Positions 10,668-21,689 of a stretch of DNA of 64,000 nucleotides are shown here, piece after piece. This DNA comes from Limnephilus marmoratus (Eukaryota; Arthropoda; Insecta; Trichoptera; Limnephilidae): NCBI GenBank assembly GCA_917880885.1, contig OU862909.1:30190851-30254850 (forward strand), read 5' to 3'. The position numbers were made by a program, and so were the translations under genes. The notes under the pieces were generated by a model. The model had not been told where the DNA came from. It worked only from the letters and a program-made list of their open reading frames with translations, and ran no database searches. Numbering within the stretch: the first letter of the stretch is position 1; every line of letters begins with the position of its first letter.

Positions 10668-11060
10668 GTACACATTCACAAAGTGAAAAACTGTTTTTGT
10701 AGGTATCAGCATTGTTTAAGTAACATGTGTCACATAAAAAAAAATATAATTCTGTCACAATCCATCTTAGGGACTTTCGACTAAGTGCTTTAACAGCCAC
10801 TTAAAGGCCTAAAAATCATACACTGGGTACAGACTCCTAGCTCACTAAATCGATTACGTTTTTACATGAAATCAATTCTACGACTGTTTAATGTGACCTC
10901 GGAGATGCTATGCTACGGTTCCGTCCACATCAATCCCGCACAAAGCTGAGCCGATTCCAACCAGCAAAAAGGGGAAATAAAGCGTTCGGACCTATTAATG
11001 TACGTTGAGGTATTTATTATCTTGCTAGTTGGGGGGCGGCTCAGTGCATTTTGTATAATT

Positions 11061-11560
11061 TTTTTACATTAGGTCCATACAGGACGCCCTGAGGAAAATG
11101 ATTCCCATCGGGGCCTTTGTCATCTTTAGAGATGCCGTGTGAAGGGTCTTTATGGGAAAGGAAAGACAGGAGTTTTGAGAAGTAAAAAGGTATGAGAGCT
11201 GGGTCGGAATCTGGGGGTCAGCATATCCAGCAGTGACGAACATATGAATCTATCGCTTCCACTGCGATGCAATGCGACGTTCCGAGAGAGTTGTGCTGGA
11301 GAGGTCAAAAGGTCTACCTCAACCAGTCTTTTTCGATCCGGCCTGCCACGCAGTTGGTGGGCAGACGTATCGGCTAGCCAAGATCCAAACAAACCTCATC
11401 TCATGAACCCGGGCGCCCTTGCTAAACACCCAACGTAGTGAACCCCTTGGGGTGATCTGTGTGGTAGAGGTATTGGTTATCCGGTAAATGATATCGGTTG
11501 ATAATGGTTATCCAACGGCAACAATAATATGTCGGCGGTACCCATACTCGCCTCCCAAAT
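11061..11560 (-). mobile_element. TACATTAG repeat, copy 1 (long form)
   Basis: Minus-strand copy of a ~490-bp dispersed family. Its 3' end is GGAGCTAATGTAAAAAA, so on the plus strand it starts T-run plus ACATTAG. Landmarks on the plus strand are GCCCTGAGGAAAATGATTCC, GGAATCTGGGGGTCAG, CACTGCGATGCAATGCGA, CACGCAGTTGGTGGGCAGAC and TACTCGCCTCCCAA at the far end. It encodes nothing recognisable. The family shares its 3' tail with the LINE at 23355-24425. Confidence 0.75.
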
Positions 11561-11715
11561 TGCATTGTGCGGACATTGTGTGAACGGAACCTACGCTAAT
11601 ACTCATAATGTGGAAACAAAAACTTAATAATAGACCTTACCAATACTGCAAAAGCACATAAAAAATTTCAGTTTCAAAATTGAATGCGTGTACAAACGAC
11701 TTCATCATAACATCA

Positions 11716-12241
11716 TCTTCATTACAATACATAGTATAAAATGAAGTCGCTCAAAATGTATGTGCGCGTTAATCTTTTAAACTACGCAACGGATTTTCAT
11801 ACGGTTTTCACCAAAAGATAGAGTGATTGAAGGGGAATGTTTATATGTATAATACACGTAAATTATATTAGAGAACAGCCGAGAAATTCAAAGAAAACAT
11901 ATTTTTGTGCGATTTAAAACGGCTGGCGGGCCGTACTATAGTCACTTTTGAAATTCGTTCTACGGAAGAAATTGGAAAATAGATGTCCTAGAGTAAGTAG
12001 GTATTTGATTTTCCCTTTTCAAATATGTGTTGAATTGCAAGCATTGTATAATTAGTGGCGAGTTAATTAGTTTATATGTATAATACATGCTTATTATAGT
12101 AGAGAAAAGCCGATAAATTCAAATATTCAATTCAGGCAGCGGGCAGCGGGCAGCTGGCAAGCGGGAGGTGTGGATTTTATAAAGATTGGTTAATGGCGTT
12201 GTGTTTCGTTAGCCATTGCAACGTGTGGCCGGGTCTGCTAG
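11716..12241 (+). mobile_element. Non-autonomous Helitron
   Basis: Starts A|TCTTCATTACAATACATAG and ends GGCCGGGTCTGCTAG|T, fitting the 5'-TC...CTRR-3' ends and A/T insertion site of Helitrons. The interior has no Rep/helicase. It contains a duplicated segment (GTTTATATGTATAATACA at about 11850 and 12071). It is related to the fragment at 2864. The 3' hairpin is not obvious, so the left end is the less certain boundary. Confidence 0.55.
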
Positions 12242-12942
12242 TATTTTATAAACCCAATTAATAATAAATTAAAAACAGTAACATAGGCCTCTTCGCCGGT
12301 TCTTTGTCGTCCCGTTCTTCATTTTATTTATCAACTTTTGATGCATATTAAAATGAGTTGAATTCGACCACAAGTTATGAACTACTGCACTACAGAGCTA
12401 CAAGGCAACTCAAGATATTGAAAGCTTCCTACAGAACTTTTCTCGAGCCTCGATAAATATTTACGAAGAAAATGCTGAAAATATGTAATGGGGATAGAAT
12501 TTCTGACCAATTTGTGTAAATCTCTTTTTGTAAGTTATCCAGTAACGATCATAGGATCAAAGATTCAACTGAAAAGAAATAAAACTTTTTTACAGTAATA
12601 TACAGCAGAAGGGTGGTGATCCCTACTTAGTTATGTATTATTTCAATAAGAGGGTAGTGTTATCGATGTTACGTCACTTTGATAACAGTGTTGAAAGCTT
12701 TATGGATTACTAAGTGAAGCGATAAGATCGATTGGATACCCGAGGGTATTAATTTGTTTAATATAAATAACGGAACTTTCCGATATATTTACATTTTTGC
12801 AAAATTGAAAAGGAGAAGAAATTTAAATAAATTACTGAAATTTAAAACATTACCAAAGATAAAAGAAATTTTACCAGTCCATTTTATCATTTTCGGAATA
12901 TAAAAAAAAACTATAAACAATTTTCGATATTTTTATAACTTA

Positions 12943-13233
12943 CTAGCTCTTTCCCGCGGCTTCGCTCGCATGGTGTAAGGGGAGTTCCCACTCCGCCTCC
13001 TCCACCTCCCCCCCCCCCGCGTCCCCCCCCCCCCTACCCCCCCCCCCCCCCCCTGTGCCTCCAATAGCATTTTTTTATACAAATTTCATAATGCAAGAGC
13101 TCACCGGAAGTTTTATAAAAACCTTGTCTTGACAATAACGAACACACAAAAAAAAGAATAAACCAATTTGGTGCAGTCGTTCAAAAGTTATGCGCTTAGC
13201 AACACATTCAGCGATTCATTTTTATATTACAGA
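12943..13233 (-). mobile_element. Non-autonomous Helitron, 291 bp
   Basis: On the minus strand it runs A|TCTGTAATATAAAAATGA...CCGCGGGAAAGAGCTAG|T, the exact Helitron pattern of TC start, CTAG end and insertion between A and T. The interior contains the GCTAAGCGCATAACTTTTGA-type sequence and no ORF. It includes a striking C-rich tract on the plus strand (13003-13063). It abuts the inverted-repeat element starting at 13234 with no spacer. Confidence 0.75.
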
Positions 13234-13960
13234 TGAGCGCTTTTAATATTACCGTGACGATCCACGATTACCGTGACGGTATAAAAAGAGCATAAAACGT
13301 ACGTTTTTTATCCTAACTATGCTGCAGCTCTTTCTTATAAATTAAATAAAGGTGAGACAAAATGTGAGATACACAATATACGTGTGACTATTTCCTCAAA
13401 GTACTACTTTTTTTCTTTTGGAGGTAACAGATATATCTTTTTACGGCTCAGCTACTGCGATGGGAATCGCATTTCATTTAATTTATACTTGTATATATAT
13501 TTCATTGTGTGAGGGAGATATATGATAATGATTGTGTGTTTCCCTTGGGTTGGGGTGCAGACATATGTTCGCCGTTTGTCTAATTTTCGACTGCTGTTAT
13601 TTGGTATGTAAGAAAGAGCTTCAGAATTATACGTTTAAGAACAAAAGCCAAACCATCGGAGCATTGACATTTGACGTCTTTGAATTTTTGGAATTCACTC
13701 ACACTTCAATATTATCCTTGTAACTTTATTCCATACTTTCAAAATTATCGGCTAGTAGCATTGTAGGAGTCTACGGAGACGTCACCTTGCGCTGTGTGAG
13801 AGAGTTGCAAGTAACTGATTACTTTTTCCTTTGGAAGAAACAATAGTACGTGCATTGTGTAATGTATATCTCATCTTTTGAAAGTGCTGCAGCATTATTG
13901 TGGTAAGGAACGTATGTTTATTTCCCTTTTTTGCCGTAATCGTGAAAAATAAAAGCGCTT
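13234..13960. mobile_element. Long-TIR MITE family (ACCGTGACG), copy 1
   Basis: One of three ~0.72-kb copies (also 16146-16850 and 49503-50223). The ends are inverted copies of GAGCGCTTTTATTATTACCG with GTGACGA. Each side also has an inverted TGCTGCAGCTCTTTC block. The interior holds conserved non-coding landmarks such as TTTCCTTTGGAGG-like blocks and GATAATGATTGT. The ORF at 13532-13723 is not conserved between copies. No transposase is present and the target duplication is not clear, so the superfamily is unknown. Confidence 0.7.
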
Positions 13961-14040
13961 AATGAGTAAAACCCCAAATTGTAATATTTAATCACTGAGA
14001 TAATATTAACAACTCAAATAGAAAAAGATTCAGGCGAATC

Positions 14041-14106
14041 TAGAAATTGAATCCATGATCTCAGCCTTGCCGGGATTTTGCTCTGACCACTGAGCCAATG
14101 TGATCC
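14041..14106 (-). mobile_element. tRNA-like SINE head
   Basis: On the minus strand this reads as a 66-nt degenerate tRNA with a good A box (TGGCTCAGTGG) and a B-box-like GGATTCAATTT. The arms do not pair as in a functional tRNA. It is probably the head of a SINE distinct from the 9758 family. Confidence 0.5.
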
Positions 14107-14499
14107 TATCTACTTCAATTATCATGCTTCGACTAAGAACTACCAACGTCACCATTACTTGATTCATTTATATATTTTCTTCATTTCTTGGCAGCTATCT
14201 TTGTGTCTTTATATCTTATCTTTGCTTAATTGCAAGATCTATTTAATTGCAATGTTGATAGTGTATTGGAAAAAAAACATTTGTATTTTTAGTTTGCGAC
14301 ATCTAACGACTTTCTTGGAAATTTAGGATGAATATTTAATATTAATTTTAGAATGAAATAACTTACTATTGAGTTCTTTAGTTAATAAAATATTATTTAC
14401 AAACAAATTCACCTCAAGTACCGATGTATTTAATACAAAGTTACCATTATTTAAAAAAAATACTTGAATGATATTTTTATGTAGTATATTTTGATATTT

Positions 14500-14832
14500 A
14501 GGGAGAATCACATAGCGCATTGCATATATTTGTGTGGTTTTATATTTATCTACAATATAAAAACCTGTTGCCGTTTTCTTTTTATGTACTGTGACATTTA
14601 ATTTGATTTGTCAAGAATTATTTTTTTGTAAATTTTGCAAATACACAATGTATACTATTTTATGTCATCTGCAACTTTAAAAACTTTCTCTTGTATTGTA
14701 ATGCATTATTTTTACTAAAATTTATGTTTACTTTTCAAGTTCATCTTTTTTATTTAAAACTGTGTCTCTATATTATAAACTTATCATGTAAAAGCCCATC
14801 AGGGCGTTGAAATATTAATAAATAAATAAATT
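14500..14832 (+). repeat. Retroelement 3' tail with GGGCGTTG and AATAAATAAA end
   Basis: Ends with AAAAGCCCATCAGGGCGTTG followed by AATAAATAAATAAA. The same terminal signature occurs at 29330-29382 and 32425-32475. It looks like the 3' UTR end and A-rich tail of a LINE or SINE family. The body is not recognisable. Confidence 0.5.
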
Positions 14833-15469
14833 ATCACCAATGATTAATTACCCAATTTCTTGATGATTTCTTATAATTTATACGTAAAGTGTAAAATCGA
14901 TTTCACGTTCGTCGTCAATAGAAGAGAATGTAAATCTACTTCTGGCCGCACCAGGTTTTCAATAAAAGCTCGTTGTTCGGCCAATGCAACTGCAATAATG
15001 TAACTTGGCTCGGACGTGGTTCCACTCGACCGGGCGAGACGTGATGCTTTCTTAAGGACCACTGAAAGAACGACCTGATTCTTGGGGTTTTATAGTAAAA
15101 GCGCAATTATTATGGGACACGTAGCAGACTTACGATCCGGAAGTAATTCATACTTCCGGTAAATCGATGTAATAATGGAAAATGCAAGAAGCTCAACTCA
15201 AAACAAAACTATTAAATATGTTTAATTCGTGAAAAAAAAAACATGTTTGTTAATAACCGTGTGAGAATATGAGCTATGTGCTTAGGTAGGCACGTGAATG
15301 AGGATATTTTTAGCGTTAATTAAAATGAAGGGGAAATTAAAGAATTCAGATACTGATGAAATTACCTATTTAAGAAAAATACAATACATGCAATGTTGTA
15401 GTAGAAAAAAAAAATTATTAATCACTTCACTTATCATTGTTTTGTAATATCACGATAGTTTTTAATTTT

Positions 15470-15748
15470 GCAGGCGGGTACGGATAATCGCACCCAGGCC
15501 ATAGGTCACCCCAATATGTTCGCTACTTTGGTGACTAAGCAGGGGGGGCGGGGTTCAAGGGGTGAGGTTTGTCTGGGTCATGGCGGCGAATTCGTTTGCC
15601 CTCTTACTGCGTGGCAGGTCGGATCAGGAGATTGAGGTAGATTTAACCTAGAGCTCTTCAGACGGAATCTCTCAACTCGCCTGCACCGCAGTGGGAGAGA
15701 TACATTCATGTGTCTGTCACTCCTGGACACATTGACCCCTGATTCTTA
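15470..15748 (+). mobile_element. TACATTAG repeat, copy 2 (3' truncated)
   Basis: Plus-strand copy starting in the GGCGGGTACGG... head, with CACCCCAATATGTTCGCTAC, TGCGTGGCAGGTCGGATC and CACCGCAGTGGGAGAGAT. It stops after CTCCTGGACACATTGACCCC, so the 3' hairpin tail is missing. Confidence 0.7.
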
Positions 15749-16145
15749 CACGGTTTTTCCGAAACCGGTTGGCATACATAAAAAATATAGTGGTTCAAAA
15801 AATTTATATTATTGCATTCATTTATAATAATAATACTGCTATTTCTGTATAATTTTTCATGATTTTTGATTTTTTCACTGTGTAAAAATTTGAAATAATT
15901 TAAATTTCGTTTTTTCACAAAACAAAACGTGGTCGTTGATGTTAATAAAAAATCAACATTGCTGTCCGCGGCAGATCAATTAATTCAAAACGGCATTCGG
16001 TAATTTCAGTATTTCGATAACGCCGATCGCCTGCATCAAATGACCTATAAAAAATCGCCAATAATATACGGAGCACTTTGAAATATTGTATTCCAGTAAA
16101 AATTAAGCGAGCCTTTACCACCAGCGACCACCAGCGGTCGACCGG

Positions 16146-16850
16146 ACGCTTTTTTACCGTGACGACAAATAAGGCAATAAACAAACGTTCCTTATCGCTA
16201 CAATGCTGCAGCTCTTCCTTACACATTAAATAATGATAAGATTCTAAAAATACATGTGACTGTTTCCTCCGAAATACTACTTTTTTTCCTTTGGAGGAAA
16301 AAAATGTATCTTATTACAGCTCAGCCACGGCGACGGGAATTGCGTTTCATTTTCTTTACACGTGTGAGGGAGGTGTATGATAATGATTGTACGTTTCCTT
16401 TGGGGGGGTATAGACATACGTTCACCGTTTGTCTCATTTTCGACTATTTTTTATTTAGTGTGTAAGAAAGAGCTGCAGCATTAGGTGTCTAAGAATAAAA
16501 GCAAAACCATCAGCACATTGACATTTTTTTGACGTTGAATTTTAGAAACTCACCCACACCTAAATATTATCCTTGTAACTATTTTCCTTACTTTCAAAAT
16601 TATTGTCACGGCTAGTAGTATTGTAGGGGTCTACGAAAACGTCACGAAGCAGTGTAGAAAAGAGATGCAAGAAAATTATTACCTTTTTCCTTCGGAGGAA
16701 ACAGACGTACTCACATATTTTCAAGAGCTGCAGCATTATTATGATGAGGAACGTATGTTATAATAATGCTGCAGCCTTTATCGCCTTATCGCCTTTTTTA
16801 TGACATCACAGTACCGTAACCGTAAATCGTCACGGTAAATATAAAAACGC
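16146..16850. mobile_element. Long-TIR MITE family (ACCGTGACG), copy 2
   Basis: Same family and layout as 13234-13960. It runs from CGCTTTTTTACCGTGACGAC to ATCGTCACGGTAAATATAAA. Internal blocks TTTCCTTTGGAGGAAA, GATAATGATTGTACGTTTCC and CTAGTAGTATTGTAGGGGTC are conserved. The TGCTGCAGC block is present near both ends in opposite orientation. The ORF at 16256-16465 falls in this conserved stretch but is not shared as a frame by the other copies. Confidence 0.7.
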
Positions 16851-17159
16851 ATACTCAAAGAGCTTAGCGACAGTTTCATATAATATTCAAAAGACCATTC
16901 AGTACAAAATGTAAGTAAAATTGAATTATTCTAGCTTGAATACTTGTAAAATGAACTATATAAAAAATCCACCGAAGAAAATTCATGAAAATACAGACAG
17001 TGGAAAGATAGACCGCTTGTCAGCTACTTTCGATGAAGTTAAACGGTGTTCTTTGAAAACTTTCGCGAGCCAAAATTATTCATGTCAAGTATCGTTATTC
17101 CGATTGAAATTTTATTCATCGCACATTTCAATCAATATTCTTCTCAGAGTGGCTTCAAA

Positions 17160-17850
17160 ATAAATTTCGAAGGTTGAAGCCACTTTTTATTGCATTCTTG
17201 TTTATGTCAAGCCGTTTGTTCATTTAGTACGTATTTTTTCGTCTCAGACCTTGAAAGCACAGAATAAGTTATCTACCTTTTTTTCTTTGAATTTTTCATC
17301 AGACTGGTACAAATTATTCTTAGTCTACGGTTCATGTACATAACTTATGGAGAGGGGGAGGGGGTTAGTCTTCAAGGATTTTATTCAATTATATGGGTTT
17401 TCTTACATTTGTTACTAAGTCGTCTTTGTCTGTCGAATTTCTAATTATTTCGGTTACTCCCAGTAGGCTTAATTACCTCGGGTTTGTAGCTTACTTTGAT
17501 ATTGTTTGGGGAATACCTTACTAGTAATATGAATTAATTAGTTTCATCTTTGTTTTATTTTATCATTGTTTTAATTATTGACATAACTTTTCCATTTTTA
17601 TTTTATACGGCACCTTGTATTAGCATTTTTAGACCAGTAATTTTCCGTTCATTATCAGAGAATAAATGAGTCCAACAAGGCTATAATTTTTTCAATGATA
17701 GAAATGTTAATTTGTTGATTTTAGCATTTTATTGAAGTAATTTTAACTCAATAAAGTTATGTTCCAGATCAGCGACCCACGTTGCTGAACAGAATTTGAT
17801 TTTAAGTTAGGAGAATGCTAGTGAGTTTCCTAATACAGAACAAAAATGTA
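17160..17850. other. Intergenic, no gene recognised
   Basis: AT-rich sequence with no supported feature. Confidence 0.45.
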
Positions 17851-17954
17851 TTAACATAATTTTTTGCTTGGTTTCTTTAAAGCTGAAGTTCCCGGCTTAG
17901 CGCGGGCTTCTTGCAGTGTTTTTCTAAATAAGATACAGAAAGTAATTTTCCTTT

Positions 17955-18229
17955 TAAATAAGAGGACTGTGTGGTCGAGGGTAGGGCTCTCGACTAGCAA
18001 TCCGAAGGTCGCGGGTTCGAAGTATGTTTGCGCCACACTCCAGAGTGGAAGATACTTTCAGTATCGCCCTGATGTAAGACCACCATTCGGAATTAAAACG
18101 TCGCTTGAACTGAGCCGTGTTTGGTGATTAAATCTGAATAGCCAGATACATCGCTACCTCCCTCTTTCCCACCTCCCTCTTCCGCATCTCCTTTCTCTCC
18201 CCACTTCCTTCTGCCTCAAACATACCCCA
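17955..18229 (+). mobile_element. tRNA-SINE, 5' portion (split copy)
   Basis: Plus-strand copy beginning with a tRNA-like head (GTGGTCGAGGGTAGGGCTCT and a good B box GCGGGTTCGAAG). The CCAGAGTGGAAGATACTTTC body and the pyrimidine-rich segment follow. It breaks off at CATACCCC at about 18229. The missing 3' end reappears at 18745-18805 behind a TACATTAG copy, so the SINE was interrupted by a later insertion. Confidence 0.7.
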
Positions 18230-18235
18230 TTTTTA

Positions 18236-18740
18236 ATTTTTTTTTTACATTAGCTTCACACAGGAGGCCCTGAGGAAAATAATTCCCCTCAGGGCCTATG
18301 TCATCTTTGGGGATACTATGTGGAAGGTCTTTTTAGGAAAGGAAGAAGAGGAAGTCCTGGGGAGGAAAAGAGTGTTAGGGGTGGGTAGGAATCTGGGGGT
18401 CAGTGTGTCCAGGAGTGACGGACGTATGAATCCGTCCCTCCCACTGCGGTGCAAGACGTTCCGAGAGAATACGGCTGGAGAAGTCAAAGGGACTCCCTTA
18501 ACCATCTCTCCCGATCCGGCCTGATACGCAGCTGGTTTGCAGGGATGCCATGCAGCTGGCTGGTCCAGGTCTTCTGTCGCCAAGACACGGACAAACCTCA
18601 CCCCACGAACCCGGGCACCCCTGCTAAGTCACGAAACTTAGCGAACCACTTGGGGTGACCTATGGCAGAGGAATTGGTTATCCAATGAAGGGTTCCCGAG
18701 GCGGCGGTACTCATACCCGCCTCCCAAGTTACTAATAATT
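18236..18740 (-). mobile_element. TACATTAG repeat, copy 3 (long form), nested in a SINE
   Basis: Near-complete minus-strand copy. The plus strand starts with a T-run and ACATTAGCTTCACACAGG and ends TACCCGCCTCCCAA. It shows the nested hairpin arms at the 3' end (GGCCCTGAGG and CCTCAGGGCC around 18267-18297). It sits between the two halves of the tRNA-SINE, so it is younger than that copy. Overlapping ORFs on both strands are shadows. Confidence 0.8.
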
Positions 18741-18744
18741 ATTT

Positions 18745-18805
18745 TTGGAGATGCCATAGTTCCACTGCCTCCAAACGGGAGCAGTTGGGAGTCTTGTACG
18801 GTATG
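18745..18805 (+). mobile_element. tRNA-SINE, 3' portion (split copy)
   Basis: Contains ATGCCATAGTTCCACTGCCT and CCAAACGGGAGCAG, then CTTGTACGGTATGCA and an A-run. This matches the 3' terminus of the SINE whose 5' part is at 17955-18229. Confidence 0.7.
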
Positions 18806-19186
18806 CACATAAAAAAAAACTAAATTTCATCAGAAGTATCAAAACTAGTGCTTTTTCGAAATACCTTCCCCTTTTTTTAAATCAAGTGTGCAAAATTTCA
18901 TCAATAATAGGTTTGTTTAAAAATCTAATCCACGTCACTCTCCGTAATATAAATTGTAGATAGATTGGGACTGTCTTTGAGCTGCTAATGTTAAAGTTCT
19001 GGTATATTACAAAATTTGCTTTTAATTTTACTAAAATATTATGTCTTTACAGCTTTTACCGTATGTATAATTGTATTAGTTTTACAGAACCGTGTAAAAT
19101 TACGTCGCGTCGTTGACGAAAAATGCATTTTTTTTATTTTTAGTAACAAATGTATTTTTTTTTATAAATACGATAATTTTTTTTTA

Positions 19187-19265
19187 ATCCTCAGACCGAG
19201 AATCGAACCGCGATAAATTGCTTGGAAGGCAACTATGCTGACAACTACAGCACTAACGGCGGCAT
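19187..19265 (-). pseudogene. tRNA-Gly(UCC)-like pseudogene or SINE head
   Basis: The minus strand contains a good anticodon arm (GTTGCCTTCCAAGCAAT, anticodon TCC), a D-arm-like AGTTGTCAGCATAG and a T-loop GGTTCGATTC. The acceptor ends do not pair and the T stem has mismatches, so it is not a functional tRNA. The preserved anticodon loop suggests recent derivation from a glycine tRNA. Confidence 0.55.
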
Positions 19266-19519
19266 AGATTCATTATTTGTACTGAAAATAAGAATGACGT
19301 TTTTTGGAATATTGCGTATAATTGTACTCACATCGATCATAGGCAAAGTTGTTTTGATTAACTATCGCAGATCAATGGATAGTCTGAATTCTTGACATAT
19401 TAGTTTCAATTTGGAAAATGACATGTCAAAATATTATATTACCGGTAGGTACTACCTGAATTCTTCAAACCAACCGCAACCTTTTCAATTTTGAAAATTA
19501 TACTAAATTCAAACCAAAT

Positions 19520-19807
19520 TCATGTTCCAGCTTTAATTGAAATAGAGTTACGCAAGACACACGCATAGCCGAAATTAGCATTTTTAATATTATTTTCAGT
19601 GACCAGATCTAAAAAATCAGATGCAAGAAGTATTTCTACTTCACCCCACGCGTATATATCTTCCTCACTTAAATCCGTAATATTGGTAGAATAATAGTTC
19701 GGCTGGCACCGAGTCAACTCTTGTATCGCTTTGACACAATTTTTAAAAAGTTCAGTATAATTCCCGTTTATAATTTTTGTTATTTTTTGATGATAAACAA
19801 AAACCAA
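19520..19807 (-). CDS. Protein-like ORF of unknown function
   Basis: A 95-codon minus-strand frame with protein-like composition in its second half (LSEEDIYAWGEVEILL, then ASDFLDLVTENN). It begins at a non-ATG codon in the frame shown. There is no recognisable domain, splice context or neighbouring exon. It could be a domesticated or decayed transposon gene or a host exon. Confidence 0.25.
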   Translation of the reverse strand: MVFVYHQKITKIINGNYTELFKNCVKAIQELTRCQPNYYSTNITDLSEEDIYAWGEVEILLASDFLDLVTENNIKNANFGYACVLRNSISIKAGT

Positions 19808-20599
19808 AACATTTATTTTTTATGCGCAATATTTCCAGAGATTCGTACGAACTGGAGCCCATTAAAAACCACCATAAATGTTCTCCATAAAAGCCATCGT
19901 TAACCAAATACCCTCACCTAAAGTTGGATCCTACGACCCAACTCCCTATTCATAAACGTTTATCTAATCCTCTGGACTTAAAATGTTTTTTTATAGCTGA
20001 AATATGAAAATGTGTTGTTCCAGATTCGGAAAACAAATAATAATAAAAACAAGAAGGAGGCTTAGCTCATCAACACCATCTCTTATTAAAGCACTTTAAT
20101 TTTAACGTACAAAGTTTTTTGTTCAAATTTTATTCATTGCGTATCAAGTTTTCCAATGGTCTCAATTTTTCTTTACTGTTTGATCGTAGCGAAGTCCTGT
20201 ATTAACTCGACCGTTTTGCATTTCGAGATGATGACCATTTTAATTGATCGGTAAAAATTCTTTAAAATTATTAGCATTTTTTTAAAACTAATATTATGGT
20301 ACCTCTTACCTGAAACGTCACTAACTTAATAACAAATCTTTTTTCAAACTTTCTCCGAAGAGCTTATAGGAGTTCAAAATTATAGCGTAGGTGCCTTGCC
20401 AAGTGTCATCGGAAGTTCTTTCAATTTCGCCAACTAAGTTTTTTTTATGACTTTATGTCCGAGTTAAATCTTCCCTACAGGAAAACTAAACCCTTCCACA
20501 CACTTTTCCGCAAATGATCATCTAGTCAATTCACGCTATGCAAGTGCACCATATAAGTATAATAAATACAAAACAATACAAGAACAACATGTCAACCCA

Positions 20600-21037
20600 C
20601 CAGAGACCATATGGGAAAATAATTCACCGACTCCAGATATTTTCATATCAGAGGGTTCGGCTCGGTGGAACTCCTAATTGGACCGATAAATCCTACTGAT
20701 CCCTCAATATAAATACTTAAAAAATCTTTCGTAATCCTGCGTGTATTTAAAATGACTGATTTTTTTAATTTTTAAATATAAATTTTTGGACAAATCTAAT
20801 AACTCTAAATTTTGAATAAGAGAGCAAGGTGTAATGCCAGTAGCCGAAATAACAAATGGTAATATATATTTTTACAGTGTAAGAATGCCAAACTCTTTTA
20901 ATCTCATTTCCTAAATCTGTATATTTTCTTATTGTTCAGAAACAGATTTTTGAATATTACAAGAATTTGGAATAGCGACATCAATAACATAAGTTATTTT
21001 TTTTAATCTTGTCATGTAAAACTATATCGGGTCTGTT
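20600..21037 (-). pseudogene. LINE remnant with restriction-like endonuclease motif
   Basis: On the minus strand from 21037 the translation reads RPDIVLHDKIKKITYVIDVA, then IPNSCNIQKS, and later FVISATGITP, with several stops. The RPD...(I)DV pattern is the core of the PD-(D/E)XK-type restriction-like endonuclease at the C terminus of R2/R4/Dong-type non-LTR retrotransposons. The downstream VISATG block is typical of the same tails. The copy is old and inactive. Confidence 0.5.
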
Positions 21038-21344
21038 TATCATTATTATTTTATTATTATTATTGTATAAGCTTAATAATATTTCACCCGGTCCCTATTT
21101 AAGAGCGTTTTAAATTAAATCAAAACATTGCATTCATTTTCTTTGCATTATAAATTTTGGATTACGTTGCTTTTATATACATGGAAAATGTAAGGGAAAA
21201 GACCGTTCGGATATCGTGAAACTTTGGCTATTCACACTGAATCGTTTAAATATTTGCGACCGCAAGTGAAATTCAAAAAATTCCTTACAAACACGCGAAC
21301 ACGTTGCCAACAATAAATCCAAAAACCACTTAACTTGACTTGTC

Positions 21345-21652
21345 CTGGCCTTGTTGCCGAATGCGCCTGCTCATCAGCTGTTAGGTGAGCCGGAACGGGA
21401 AAGGCACGTTGAGGGAGACCCTTTGACCTCTCCAGCCGGGCTCTCTCAACCCAACGTAACGCCTTGCATAGTAGTAGGTTAGGTAAATTCATAAGTCCGT
21501 CACTCCAGGGTATTAACACCAGATTCCAACCCAATCCTCATACATTTACCTTCCCAAAACTTATTCTTCTTAAAAAATCCTCCACACAGCATATTAAAGA
21601 TGACATAGGCCCTGGGGGAAATTATTTTTCTCGAGACCTCCTGCGGAGTTAG
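21345..21652 (+). mobile_element. TACATTAG repeat, copy 4
   Basis: Plus-strand copy covering the middle and 3' end: GACCTCTCCAGCCGGGCTCT, GGTATTAACACCAGATTCC, ATCCTCCACACAGCATATTA, GATGACATAGGCCCTG and GGAGTTAGTTTTAAAA. The head is diverged or missing. Confidence 0.65.
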
Positions 21653-21689
21653 TTTTAAAATAAATATGTACAATTACTTGAATACTTTA

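Noticed and set aside
18296..18658. Overlapping ORFs on both strands in the TACATTAG copy
   Set aside because: Not conserved as frames in the other copies; the repeat is non-coding.
19187..19265. Functional tRNA-Gly gene
   Set aside because: The acceptor ends do not pair and the T stem is mismatched, so only a pseudogene or SINE head can be supported.
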